Source: Phytoseiulus persimilis
Lineage: Eukaryota > Arthropoda > Arachnida > Mesostigmata > Phytoseiidae
DNA length: 64,000 bases
Direction: 5' to 3'
Assembly (NCBI GenBank): GCA_037576195.1
Contig: CM075103.1
Coordinates: 6,820,001-6,884,000 of the forward strand
Shown here: positions 37,318 to 48,095 of the stretch, in pieces
Position numbering within the stretch: position 1 is the stretch's first letter
Layout of the letters: every line of letters starts with the position of its first letter
Translations under genes and position numbers: made by a program
Notes under the pieces: generated by a model
Told to the model about the DNA's origin: nothing
Database searches by the model: none
What the model saw: the letters and a program-made list of their open reading frames with translations, nothing else

Positions 37318-37528
37318 GGAAGACGGGAAGTGACGTGCCGATCGACCGAAACGCAAATTGTCCGGTAAGTGTCTGGCACCGGTCTGATGACAGTTTCATC
37401 ATCAATGAATCTCTTCTCGGTTCTTTGATCAGGAATACTCCGGAACACCAAGGATCCTGAGACTGTGCGTCATCTCTGAGAAAACAAGTACCTGCGTGAA
37501 CGCCAATGGAATTCGGATCACGTGGTGA
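37318..37528 (+). CDS. Candidate two-exon fragment with a 68-bp intron, unrecognised
   Basis: A consensus-like donor (CCG|GTAAGT at 37,365) and a pyrimidine-rich acceptor (TTCTTTGATCAG, ending 37,432) define a 68-bp intron. Joining 37,318-37,364 to 37,433-37,528 gives one open frame. It reads through DVPIDRNANCP into E-Y-S-G-T-P and ends RITW before TGA. Three Cys fall in about 30 residues. The left exon edge would be an acceptor ending CCTAG at 37,317; other starts are possible. The splice sites and the frame agreement are what the sequence shows. Expression and function are unknown, and a short frame like this can arise by chance. Confidence 0.25.
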
Positions 37529-37764
37529 AGGAAACGAGGATTCGGGAATACAGATTCTGCTGACTCACAAGGCGGAGTTCAAGGATCGGGAGAAGATAGG
37601 GGCATTCCTCTTTTCCTGGTGTTCGCTAATGAAATCGGGAATACTGGCCGAAGGTGCGAGTGGGGCAAACGACGAGAGTCATCCTTGAATGTTCTTTCAT
37701 TACCTGGAGACTTTAGATCCTCACGAATCAACTGTCGTATCCAACAAACATCTATGTTTTGTGT

Positions 37765-37937
37765 CCCCCCAAACTCTTCGATGATATTGCGAAGGGTGGA
37801 TTATATTCTACTTTGATGGACGAAAAAGTTCCACAAAGATTCAGTCTTATCAGGAAAATTCTCATAGGTTTGAGAACCATGTTGATTGCGTCATGAAAAT
37901 CTCGAGACGATGATCATCATCGGCATCATCATCACTT
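37765..37937 (+). repeat. Poly-C-headed dispersed repeat, copy 2
   Basis: This matches 4,023-4,197 in the same orientation. The head here is only six C. After TCAGGAAAATTCTCA this copy has about 20 extra bases (including GGTTTGAGAACCATG) before rejoining at TTGATTGCGTC. Both end in ATGATCATCATC-type trinucleotide repeats. Two copies 33.7 kb apart suggest a moderately repeated small element. Confidence 0.8.
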
Positions 37938-40900
37938 CCAAAAGCTGGGTACGCCCCTGATCACTTCGAACGCTCCATGGGAGCGCCTGAAGTAATGATG
38001 GAAGTATGCAGATCACGGCGGAGTATACGGCTCTGATGTGCCCAGCCTCCGAGTCATCAAATCGAGTTGAAGACCTTTCGAGAACTCAGGCTTTTTGTCA
38101 GTAGTTTCAGGTGCGATAGCAGTCATCTCCAGCTCCCTCGAAATTCGTGGGAACTTGCCGGCCCTACGAACGTTCACTCCGAGGCGACGTCGCATGGAAC
38201 CTTCTCGAAAATATTGAATATTCGTAGCCCCATCGAGACCAGCATGAGTAACATCATCAGAAACTCTGATGGAAGAATGAAAGATCAAACGAATTCCCAA
38301 ATGATCCGAGAAGTTGAGTCGCATAACTGCTATAGACTTAACCTGGATGGAGTCGGAGGAAAAATCGGATTCGATCCAAATGCTGGAGCCCTAAGTCAAA
38401 ACCGATGACCACGAGATAGCTCATAATTCGCGCTCCCCGACGTAGCTGTCATGGCCACCATGAGATACGCGAATCTACGCGGAATTCCCGTGCCTCGAGT
38501 TCCGGTTTCAGAACAACGATGGTTTCGACAATGAAATTCCGCTGAAATTTCCCCGGAAGTCGACCCAGTTTCAACGTCCCGTGAAATCGAGGGAACCGAT
38601 TTTCGGACGAATAATGAAGAGTGAGACCGATCGGTTGAGAACGAGCCACGGATCGATACAGCGAGCGGTCATAGGTATCGCAATACGTTACCTAGATATG
38701 CTCAGTATTTCTCTCTCTCTCTCTCTATGCCAGCGCATTCTACATCAGAATGCGAGTAGAGCGACGACCTGCCATCGCTACAACCATTCGCAGAACTCCC
38801 GGCGAAAGAACTACGACGAGCGTCCAGCCCTACCATCCTCGATTACTCCTTCGGAGGGGTCGCGACAAGTCACTCACTCGCATGACGAAGGGGTCTGTTG
38901 CCGGGGGAAATGGCAAGAATCTTCTTCAACGCTAATTGAGGATTCCCGTGACGTACCAAAGAAAAACGGTGCAATGGCTGCACGTCGAGTGAATATAATT
39001 CCGAGCTTGACCTTGACCAAAATCGCAGTGATTTCTGATATCTTTCGTGTCTCATATCGTGAAAGTCTACGTCGCGAAAACATTCGATGAACACGTTCGC
39101 TCCGACTCAAAGAGGAGGGCCCACAAGGTCAATGCTACGGCGTCTCCGGAGCTCTCTGAAGAGATGTCACGTCCTCTATATCGAGAGCTTGCTATCGGAA
39201 CATCGATTCGTTTCCAGCAAGACAAAATAAGCTTCGCCAGAGACTAGCGCAGTGTGTATCGACAACCTTGATGTCGACCGATGAATCGGATGTTGGCGAT
39301 CTGAATCATCTTGATTAGGTGACTCATCAAGCTTCTCTTCCGTCCGCGTGGGTGCTGTCTGCTCCTCGCCTAGCACGTTTTCCGGAGCGCGCATCAAACA
39401 GGATTACACCGAGGGCGTTCTTTGACCGTCGACCGACCGCGAATCCGGGTTTTGCCTCCAGACTGACTTCCTACGCCCCATGCCGACCTTCTTCATGGAA
39501 AGTACAGTCGCCCACCCGATGCCACTAATCGTGTTAGTTCTCAGGTTTACATAAACTAAGCCCGTCTAGCGCGAACGTGGCGCTGTCCCGGCCAGGATGG
39601 ATGGGCGGTGGACTTCGAGATCCTTCGTCTTATTATTTTTTTTTCCCGATCCATCCATGAGCTCGGCCGGCTCGGAGGGAGGAATCTCAGGAGAGCCTAC
39701 CTCCGCACTCGGGCGATGGTGGAGGGCACTCTCGTAAGAGTCACATTTTTGGAGTTTTCATTCGTACGGTAGTTTTCAACATAATCCATTAGACATATAC
39801 TCCGCAGAGTCTCCTGACCGCGTTAAGATATCAGAAAACTTTGCGTTCGAGTAACGGCGAAAAACTGCAGGGTCAGCGGAGACCGAAAAACTTCTTTGAC
39901 GTTCTTTGTCTGTGTTTAAATAGGGTTTTCGCGAGATACCAGAAGACCCATAGGTCTCATTGAATGATGTCAACATATATCCTTCGCAATTACGTTCCGT
40001 TGTCTCCACCGGCCTATTTCATGAGCCGTGAGCTGATTTGTTGCGTCCTATGACGTCCGATGAATCTCCGAATTTTTCTAGCCGAGTTGACAGAAGTGAG
40101 TTCTCCGTGAAATTCTTCGGCAAAATGCTTATCCAAACTCGAACGGATCAATTTCAGTTGATCTTCCCTCATGAAGCACAATAATTTGATTTTTCGTCAA
40201 ATTTTGATTTTGATGCCAAAGTTTTTCTGATACAGGACAAGGGATTATGAGAACATGCCGACCTTGCGACACACTGCACATGTTCAGATAAGAGAAGAAT
40301 ATCTCCTTCGCTCCAACTGTTCCTCGCTCCGACTGTGCGTTCTGAGCTCGAATACTTAATCGAATACCGCTTCTTGAGCTCATGCAGCGTCTCGCATTTG
40401 ACAAGCAGATCCGATTCACTTAGTGGAGTGAAACGGACAATCGCTCAGCACTTGGACGCTAGAATCTTCGAATGACAGCCGCTACGATCGCTATAATGAG
40501 CCTACTTGGCCTGAAATAATTCACAACGTCGACTCCACTCAGAACTGAGATCTCCTACGTGAGTGCCGCGCTCCATTGCTGTCATCGCTCGTCCAGAGCA
40601 CGCGAGTCCTCTTCGATTCCGATGAAATTATGATGATATCATTAAAATCGGAATCGGTTCGTTTGCCATGAGGAAGCGGTCACACGGAATGGTCAGATGT
40701 CTCATAACAGGCGGACGCTCACCGTGTACGAAGGGTTCTCCCATCCAAGAGGAGAGCACCTTCCAAGAGGAGCAGCAAGGAGCGAAGGAGTGTCAGGTGA
40801 CTCGATGACACTGCATCTCACATCTCTAGAAGAGCCGATGCTTGATCGCGAGTGATCGTCTCGCTCAGTGGAGGGATGTGATATCTCCAACGGATAGGAG

Positions 40901-43255
40901 GAGCGGGCGGGCAGAAAGAAAGGGCGAGAAGGGTAGGGAGGATGCCGTAATCGATTCCTGATTCTTTCTGCGCTCCCGTTCTCTTGAGTCGTTATCGGGA
41001 GCGCAGGCGAGATGGAGACGGTGCGCTCAAAACTTCTTCGATTCGGTAATCATGAAGACCAACTATGTTTTTAGGTCAACTGGAACTTCAGAAGCGTTCA
41101 CCGCTTGGAAACTTCCCGCTCCGTCCCCCTTCGTCTCCGTAGTAAACCATTGATCCTGAGACGGCTCTCCTCGAATCACGAGCTACGGCCGTTCACCCGC
41201 ATCAGGAACACCTTCATGATAACATGCTCACACCTGCGTGCAAAGGAAGAGCAATTCCACCGACTCGAGTACCGCTCTTCGTCAGACGAGGCTGATTCCG
41301 ATCATATCGGGCCCGATTTCCTGATGTTTCAATGCTGAGAAACCGTCGAAACGTTGGAGGGAATCCCGTTGATTAGGTCCCTCCTGTGGAAAATCAGACG
41401 ACCGCCGACTTGTTCCCACGGGGAACGGGAAGAAAAGCTGTACAAGCACATAGTCTCCAAGGATACCCGTGGGTGATTGACAATGGCGAGCCCATGTCTC
41501 GCTGGAGTTTGTTGGATCCGGGGACGAACATTTGCCGCGAGCGCGGGCTTTCTCGCAAGACTCGAAGGTAGACAGTCCTGTCGGCGGCGATACAACACGT
41601 GAGAGGTATCGCCGGGATTCTCCGAAATGAGATGTGGGAACACAAGGGAGCGCACTGGAGCGTTGGGGTTCCGGGGAGGAAATGAGAACGGGAATAACCG
41701 AGACCTCTGTCGTAGGAAGGTGGGCTTCCCAATATTCTCGGAGCTCCGAGGTGTCATTGAGACCCTCCGCGAGCCATCCGAACAAATCTCTGATTCTCTC
41801 GCCCAGTGCGATAACTTTCTTCGAAGAACATCGCAGGTTCCTTCAGGATACGCTCTTAGCCATCCAAGAAGTTTGCCGACTGAAGGGAACTCTCCTTCTT
41901 CACCATAGCAAATCGAATTCCACCTTCCAAGCGTGAATAATAAATGTTCCGCATGGGTTCACATTGATTGCTAAAGCTTTTTGCGCGGGACGAAAATACA
42001 AGCTGGAATCATCCATTCCGTTATGGTTATAGGAAATCACCAAAGCCAGGAAGGGAACTTGTGACCACCCGATTGAGAACGCTGGAGACACTTCTCGGAG
42101 CTCCCTATTGTCGTCGCACGGAGGGATCTGCGAGGTTTCAACAATCTTCGGTGCGATGAGGGAGTGAGAATCGATCGCAGCTCTTCGGAACAATTCCAGG
42201 GTGATCTCCGGGTTTCGATCGAGAATCGGTGATTCAGGAGCATGTCGAAGTCGGATTCCCACTTCTTCTCGACCCCCAAACTCAACAGGCTCGTAAATCG
42301 TTAACTCTCAACGAATTTACGATTTTCGGAATGGGGTCGACTCGACTTTCATTCCCCTTGAGTATGCACCCGTTGGGTCGCGAGTCTAGTCCGAAATCAA
42401 AAAACTTGGAGAGGAATTCCCCTTTATCGATCATCATAGCAACGCTCCGCATCGCTTATCCACTGCTCATACCTCCATCATGCCGTTCGCTGACCAAGAA
42501 TGTTCGATCGGTTCAGGGTCGATGAGTTCAGGAAGACCCCACGAATTTCTGAATAGCTTGCTCACAAATGAGTCTTTTTCCTGCCGCAAGGATCTCAGTG
42601 AGCCTCGGGCTGGCACTACGGAGGGACCATGATGGTGGGGAGCGTCTTGTGATTTTTCGTCGAGTTCACGCTGGATTGTGCGCGCTCATGGCTGCATATT
42701 GGAGATGGAGGGACGTACCGGACCCATCTTGAAAATTGAAAATCCGTATAGAACAAACGATTCACGAGCCTACTGAAGTTGGGAGTCGGGGAAAAGTAGA
42801 AAGTCGACTTCGACATGCTCCCAAATCACAGATTCTCAACCGAATTCTGGAAACGACGCGTCTTTGAGGACAATTCGAGCATAAGAAACAGTTCTGAAAA
42901 TATTCACCAGCGGGTAGGTTACGGCCAAGTGAAGGCGACTTAGATCGTCGCTCACCTTTCAGTGAACGCCCTGTAGAAGTTGACCGGGAGAGTCAAGTTC
43001 TTGCCCGTTTTCCTGAATCCGTGAAAGATTGCAAGTTCGAGAATTGAGTTGAATATTTTTCTTGAGGTATCTACGAACTTCCCGAATGCCAGCGGGCTCG
43101 AGGCTTGGGTCACGCGGTAGACGCCATGTTTTGTTACGTCGAGTTTCAGCATTCTGCGCAGCCTGACGCGAAGTAGCTTACCGTTCCCAACCTTTACAAA
43201 CTCTCGCCGTTGTGACCTGTCAAGTTATTGCTCAAACCTGTTCGCGCCTTCATCA
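37938..43255. other. Unassigned, gene-poor sequence with one microsatellite
   Basis: A (TC)7 run lies at about 38,710-38,724. Open frames reach 169 codons (38,581-39,090 plus) and 167 codons (41,282-41,785 minus), within chance expectation, and none has a motif I recognise. A run of T lies near 39,636. Confidence 0.4.
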
Positions 43256-43442
43256 TTACGTATGTGAGGTTATTTACGTAAAATTACACTCGAAATTACG
43301 TAAACGCTGGGTGACGCATACTACCTGACACGTTGTGGCGCGTGTACCGTAACGTCACGTGACGTTTTGCGGGTAGCGTACGTGATGTTTTTCTGATAGC
43401 AGGTCACCCTACACGTTGAGGCGCATGACACGTTCTATATAA
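43255..43442 (+). promoter_or_regulatory. Promoter-like cluster of ACGT palindromes with a TATA box
   Basis: Two perfect TTACGTAA sites (43,274-43,281 and 43,296-43,303) are the optimal palindrome for PAR/C-EBP/E4BP4-type bZIP factors (Vrille and Pdp1 in insects). A perfect 16-bp palindrome, AACGTCACGTGACGTT (43,351-43,366), combines a CACGTG E-box with flanking TGACG half-sites. A 17-bp near-repeat ACACGTTG[T/A]GGCGC[G/A]TG occurs at 43,328 and 43,411. TATATAA lies at 43,436-43,442. The clustering and order (sites, then TATA) suggest a real promoter. If so, transcription would begin near 43,465. Site identities come from the sequence; the factor names are established binding preferences; function is inferred. 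Confidence 0.45.
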
Positions 43443-43454
43443 TGTCGATTTCAG

Positions 43455-43469
43455 GTTACGTTACGTTAC
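43455..43469 (+). repeat. (GTTAC)3 pentanucleotide repeat
   Basis: Three perfect GTTAC units directly follow the TATA box, in the position of a possible initiator or 5' leader. Confidence 0.9.
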
Positions 43470-43474
43470 GCTCC

Positions 43475-43699
43475 ATGTTAACTTTCCCACTACGCTTCGT
43501 TATCTTCACACTACGCTTCGTGATTCTCACATTGCGCTTCGTAATTTGCGCATACGCGACGTTCAGTCAAAACTCTGAACTCGAAGTACTCCCAGGATTG
43601 CTCCAGTCTGCGCTCATCTACGCCCATCGCGAGGCTGAACATTTTCAGGCGGGCGCTAGCTCTCCGGTTCATTGCGGAACTGCCTCATTGCAAAACTGA
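43475..43699 (+). CDS. Candidate small protein with 7-residue hydrophobic repeats
   Basis: An ATG at 43,475 opens a 74-codon frame; an in-frame ATG at 43,442 overlaps the TATA box and is a less likely start. Residues about 5-25 are three copies of a 7-residue repeat of the TLRFVIL type, encoded by the 21-bp tandem repeat at 43,488-43,550. Together they make a hydrophobic, Arg-punctuated N-terminus that could act as a membrane or signal-anchor segment. The rest is hydrophilic (around E-L-E-V-L-P-G-L-L-Q-S) and ends at a stop after 43,696. It lies directly downstream of a promoter-like cluster. No homologue comes to mind. The frame is short, so coding status is uncertain. Confidence 0.3.
   Translation: MLTFPLRFVIFTLRFVILTLRFVICAYATFSQNSELEVLPGLLQSALIYAHREAEHFQAGASSPVHCGTASLQN
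43488..43550 (+). repeat. 21-bp tandem repeat, 3 units
   Basis: Units begin CACTACGCTTCGT at 43,488 and 43,509, and CATTGCGCTTCGT at 43,530. The period is exactly 21, which keeps the reading frame. Confidence 0.9.
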
Positions 43700-45292
43700 C
43701 GAGTCCAGCACAAGAAGATACCCGATTCCTCGAGCGCTGCCAGAAGCACTCTGATACGGTGAAGATCGAAGACCCTGGACTTGTTAACAGACGAGGTGGT
43801 TTTCGCGTGTCCGGTTCCGGGGATCGTTCTCGACGGGCACGTGTCGGCCGTGTAGGAGTCTAAGTCATGTCTTATCTCAGTCTATCTTGCGCACTGCTCT
43901 AATTATGGAGCTTGGATTCCTATAGAATCAGCATCCTCACGCATACGATAATACTAAACAGCTTCCCTCGTTTCGGCTCTCCTCATGACGCTGCTCCCAT
44001 CTGCCTCGCCTAGCTGCTGCTGCCGCTGAAGGTGCTAGCTACCCGCCAGACTTCAAGAAGAGTGACGTCAGTTCCGCAATGACTCACTTCCGTAAGCCTT
44101 CTCCATAAAAGGCGCGCGGTATACCGTATTCTCCTTTGGGAATCACGCATAACGAGAACAAAGAACAAAAAACCGCCCGGGAAGCATTCGAGGAGGTATC
44201 TTCCGCACTACTCGGCGCAAGCTTCGTTGTCATCATACGTGGGGGCCGCTGCTGACTGAGTTGTGCGAAGATACCCACGTTATTCCCTGCCACTCTGTGA
44301 ACACCCAGACGGTGGTCAACGCTATAGTGAAGCTTTCCTTCTGCGCATACGAGCGATTCTGGAGACGAATGAACAACGGGCAAGCTATTTATCGGGAAAT
44401 CGTGGCTGTACAACATTGACAGTTTCCACAAAAACCGTGTTGGCGAAGATCGGAAGCGTGGTGAACCTTCCGAGTCATTTCAATGCTGGCATCGGAACTC
44501 GAAACGGCCTCTTGAGGAAAATTCCTGATGAAATTAGCATTGTTCAAAATTTTGCCGACCCAAGTTCCCTCATTACTACTTCTGCTCAAGTCAGACAGGC
44601 TTCCAGCGACCTTCACAGAAGGCCCCCTCAGGCACTCTTGGCAAGCGTGTCGAGGGAGTCGCCTCGGAAGTTGAGATAAATTGGAACTGTTCGATCAATT
44701 GACCAAACCCGAGATCGGGCTATTCCATTCTAAATCTTTCGGTATCAGCGCATAACGTCTCAGAAATCAGGAGATCTGCACTCTGGGCGAACATACGGCC
44801 AAGCGGTCTGAAATATAGCATTCTCCCGGAATGCAAATATCTGGTCCCTCCCTCTCACTTTCTCTGGTTGGACGGCGATAAATTGGAGCCTTTGCCCCAA
44901 ACTTGCACCTTGTCTTCTTTCAGCTTATTGAAAAATCGAGCGGCATCATGAACAATTTTCGCGTCGTCCGTCGAAAAATACCGAGGGTCCCAGGCGAATT
45001 GCGATGAGTTAACAGTGAAGAACTTCAGATGAGCTCATGCTGCTTTCAGATCAAGATGCCGGAATTCTCGTTGAGCCGCATTGTGGCCATCATGCGAGTT
45101 TGAGGATCAGAATCTTGAGCGAAATCTCGATGACGTTCCTCCGGATTCTCGCCATTGAAACGGCTGGGGTGGACGGGAAAGCCCCGACGCTTCAAGGATA
45201 TGCTCAAAAAGGGATTTACAAACACTCAGATATCCAGCGGCCAGCCGGGACAGAACGTTGATAACATGTAAATCGACGCACTCCCGCGGAGC
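43700..45292. other. Unassigned sequence
   Basis: No recognisable gene or repeat. A 138-codon plus frame (44,263-44,679) overlaps a 115-codon minus frame, and neither carries a motif I know. Confidence 0.35.
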
Positions 45293-45364
45293 TTGCCGAT
45301 CGTAATGGAAGGAAAGTGGATATCTCCCAGGACGTCGGCGGAAGCCGCCGTTGGGAAGGCTCGA

Positions 45365-45973
45365 TCATCGCGTTGCGACATCCAACAACCTTCCGCGGCA
45401 TTCCCACGCCACGGATTCGGCCGAGCGGAATTCGCTCGGATGCCCACTACAATCGCTATGGAGCACGCGACAAGGGAAGACTACCGCAAGACAACTCAAA
45501 GAACTACTGAGAGACGAGCCTGGTTTGTTTTGTTCTCGGGCTTCGATGGATTGGTAGAAGGCATCATAACTATCCCGTGTTCGTTGTTCGACAACATGAT
45601 GAGAGTTCTGAACGCGGCAAACCCTTTGGCGAGCTCCGATCATGCGAGCAGGATCGGGAGCTGGAGCTTCTGGACCGGTGAAGGCAGCTCGGATGCTTCG
45701 CACCGGCATCACTAACCGTATACAGGGCTCGGACCCATCGATCGGTTTTTTCATCCGGAGGAGGAACCTGTAGCCCGCGGCTGCTGTTGTTTCCGTCGGA
45801 GGTGCTCCTCGAGGAGCTGATGTTGGGAGCCGACGCCCGATTGAGTCGGTGTCACTCATTGCACGTGATTCTCTCGGTGTCGGGGTCAGTTTTCCTCTCT
45901 CGATGCGTTTCCCTCGCTGGACTCCGTACTCATTCATGAGATCACGGATGACATTTGCATGCGAGCATTCCAC
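45365..45973 (-). CDS. Candidate open frame, 202 codons, unrecognised
   Basis: This is one of the longest frames outside the satellite. It starts at ATG 45,973 (MECSHANVIRDLMNEYG) and has balanced composition, with R/E-rich and P/A-rich parts and no clear membrane segment. However, the opposite strand has its own plausible frame (45,293-45,715, 140 codons, with a hydrophobic WFVLFSGFDG segment). Its length is only slightly beyond what chance allows in 64 kb. Only one strand can be right, and I cannot choose. It opens the 45.3-49.9 kb stretch that is generally the most exon-like in the window. No family was recognised. Confidence 0.25.
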   Translation of the reverse strand: MECSHANVIRDLMNEYGVQRGKRIERGKLTPTPRESRAMSDTDSIGRRLPTSAPRGAPPTETTAAAGYRFLLRMKKPIDGSEPCIRLVMPVRSIRAAFTGPEAPAPDPARMIGARQRVCRVQNSHHVVEQRTRDSYDAFYQSIEAREQNKPGSSLSSSLSCLAVVFPCRVLHSDCSGHPSEFRSAESVAWECRGRLLDVATR

Positions 45974-46534
45974 GTGTAGCTCGACGGGGAACGAAGTTAT
46001 CGCTGCCTGCTGAGTAGATGGAGGTGATTGATGAGAGCTAAGCTGACGAGGGCGGCTGGGAGCCGAACAACATCGTTCGACTTGGACCAGGAACGGATTT
46101 GTTGATCATGACCCACTGATAAGTCGCTCTTTGGGTGACCAATCAAGAGAGTTCAGCGTGAGGCTCAGCGACGACCCGCGAGGACGACCTGTCAGTTCTT
46201 TCGGAATTATTCTCTTGGCGTTTTCCGAGCCGAAACTTGGCGGCGAGCGTTGATGGACGACGAAGCGGCAGAAGAACGACCGAAGAACGTCGAAATGCGG
46301 GAAAAACTCGATAGGCCGGAGCCGGAGATCACGCGAGAGTCACTGGAGGTGCCAGGCAGAGGGGTTGATCGACTTTCGGAGGACAGAGACAAAAACGAGA
46401 AAGAGGCCTGAACGGATCCGATGACCAGCAGAGGGCAGTTGCAGATGATATGGCTCATTGCGAAGACATTCTCTCTGACTAGGCACACTTCTTAGACACA
46501 GAAACGGTGGAGAACGGAGAAGGTCGTCGCCTGA

Positions 46535-46948
46535 TTGTTTCGACGTGTCACTCAGCTCCTGCCACTGCTGCTGTTACTGTGTTTTTCTGAGCGTCCGGTT
46601 TCCGAGAAACGAGAAGCAAATGACGGCATGGTGTTCCTCCGTTGTGGCCAGAGAAGGCCTGGGAAGGATCGGAGCCACGCTGTCCGGTCGAGCCGAATTG
46701 GAGGATCCCTGACACTTGAGGAGTTGCACCGTTGGATGTTACTGCACTGTTCGGAATGGAGCGGAGCTCAGACCTGGTGGAGACTCCTCAATCCTTCAAA
46801 ACTCGATCGGCTGGGTGTGGATTTGAAATCCGTTGCGCTAATCGAAGAAGTCCCGGGATCTCGATGGAATCGTTCAAAGGCCGACTTCCTCCCCCCGTCA
46901 GTGGAACAACGCAGAGATTGCCTCTGGTCAGGAGCAAACGACGTCTAA
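46535..46948 (+). CDS. Candidate exon with a signal-peptide-like hydrophobic core
   Basis: The frame is open for 137 codons but has no ATG at its start; TGA precedes it at once. A possible splice acceptor (CGTGTCACTCAG, ending about 46,555) would make the exon begin with LLPLLLLLCF, a typical signal-peptide core. It continues with S-E-R-P-V-S-E-K-R, a plausible signal or propeptide cleavage region. After that the sequence is Trp-rich (W-W-R-L-L). A second, shifted frame (46,732-47,127) is also protein-like, so a frameshift or intron may lie between them. I infer a possible secreted protein fragment. No family was recognised. Confidence 0.25.
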   Translation: MFRRVTQLLPLLLLLCFSERPVSEKREANDGMVFLRCGQRRPGKDRSHAVRSSRIGGSLTLEELHRWMLLHCSEWSGAQTWWRLLNPSKLDRLGVDLKSVALIEEVPGSRWNRSKADFLPPSVEQRRDCLWSGANDV

Positions 46949-46957
46949 TATCTAACA

Positions 46958-47284
46958 ATGACCAACAGCGCGTGTTCTTCCGCAGAGCTTATCAATTGTC
47001 GGTTTCCCCGCCGAGCGGCTTCTTCGTCGGCTCTTCGTGGAAATTACGTTCAGGTCCAGCGGGAACACGGGCCGTCCGAGCAGGTTCCGGAAATAGACGC
47101 ATATGCAGACGAGGGAAAGAGCACTGAAACAACGCTTGAAGTCGTCCTGCGGAGCCGGAACCAGACAACAAGCCGTTTCGCAGCGCCCGAACAACGACTT
47201 GCCGTCCCCAGTCGAATCGATAAATATCGGGCGATGACGATAATGCAAGCTTTTACGTCATCGACAGACGCCGGCGAAGAGTGA
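46958..47284 (+). CDS. Candidate coding frame, 108 residues, acidic, unrecognised
   Basis: It starts at ATG 46,958 and ends TGA. The product begins MTNSACSSAELINCRFP and is then rich in E, Q, R and T (for example PEIDAYADEGKSTETTLEVV), with low bias and no repeats, which gives a convincing soluble-protein look. The end (GEE then TGA at 47,282) contains GAAGA|GTGAAC, a possible splice donor. It could therefore be an exon that continues into 47,487 onward after a good acceptor (CTCTTTTTAG). Neighbouring plus-strand frames at 47.3-48.4 kb support a multi-exon plus-strand gene here, but I cannot assemble it with confidence. Confidence 0.35.
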   Translation: MTNSACSSAELINCRFPRRAASSSALRGNYVQVQREHGPSEQVPEIDAYADEGKSTETTLEVVLRSRNQTTSRFAAPEQRLAVPSRIDKYRAMTIMQAFTSSTDAGEE

Positions 47285-47486
47285 ACGCTTTGGGTCCGGT
47301 TCCTCCTCGTACATGGCCCAACATCGCCATTTCTGTCCTTCTGACGTTCCATACTCTCTTCTTGGACTGTTTCGCCGACCTTTTTCCTGCCTCTTCTTCC
47401 AGCATCCTCCGCCGCCCATTTTGTCTACCGCCCTACGCTCCAGGTCCCCTGCTCCTCCTCATCCCTCGACCGAATTCTCTTTTTAG

Positions 47487-47686
47487 ACTCCCTATGATCC
47501 ATACGTCGGCCCCATCGGAGACCCAACACGGCTCCCCGCACCCGCGGCCGAACACAACTCTCCGAGAGTATAGCCATCAGGTTTCCTCCGCGGTCCCTGG
47601 AAAAGCACCTCTCTGACTCGTCCTTTGATGTCATGAGCCCCGGCTTGATGCCTCAACCCTTTCTTAGTTCTCGGTGATCTCCCCTT
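47487..47686 (+). other. Possible short Pro/Tyr-rich exons
   Basis: Two good acceptors lie in the same phase: TTCTCTTTTTAG ending 47,486, and CCCTTTCTTAG ending 47,666. The frame after the first reads TPYDPYVGPIGDP and reaches a stop at 47,571. A weak donor AGA|GTATAG just before that stop would join it in phase to a segment reading F-S-V-I-S-P and rich in P, Y and H, which soon stops. The agreement of phase and composition is suggestive only. Confidence 0.15.
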
Positions 47687-47971
47687 GTGCCCCCTATGAA
47701 TTTGCTCCTCACACTGAATATGGTCCCGCTTCTTGACACTCCCGCGGTCCCCATCCCCCTCCTCCCCTACGGTCCCGTCCGGAGTTCCCTTCGGATGAAG
47801 GACGGCCTGGCTCAGATGCTGAAGGCCGCTGCTGTCGACGGCGACGCCGCCCACTCGATCAACTGTTTATCCTTCGAGGGAACCGCCGAGAGGCCCGTTG
47901 TTCGATCTGAAAACAGCCGCGTCCCGTCTTTCTGCGTAACTCTGTTGTGCTGTGGAGCACGACTGCGATAA
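47687..47971 (+). CDS. Candidate exon, GC-rich third positions, unrecognised
   Basis: A 94-codon plus frame. Its middle (about 47,735-47,900) has strongly C/G-ending codons and reads through DTPAVPIPLLPYGPV, then M-K-D-G-L-A-Q-M-L-K-A-A-A-V-D-G-D. That gives an amphipathic, Ala-rich helix-like stretch. Third-position GC is visibly higher than in the surrounding sequence, which supports coding. The start used is not an ATG, so this is more likely an exon than a full gene. TGC|GTAACT near the end is a possible splice donor. Confidence 0.35.
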   Translation: MPPMNLLLTLNMVPLLDTPAVPIPLLPYGPVRSSLRMKDGLAQMLKAAAVDGDAAHSINCLSFEGTAERPVVRSENSRVPSFCVTLLCCGARLR

Positions 47972-48095
47972 GCTGGTCTGTAACGACGTCGAAATCCGGG
48001 AAATGAAAAGCTCTATCTCGATCCATTTATTGGCCTGACTGTCCTTGCTCACTTGAAAGGACCTTCAGTGGAGAGTGAGTCTATTTCCTTGTCAG

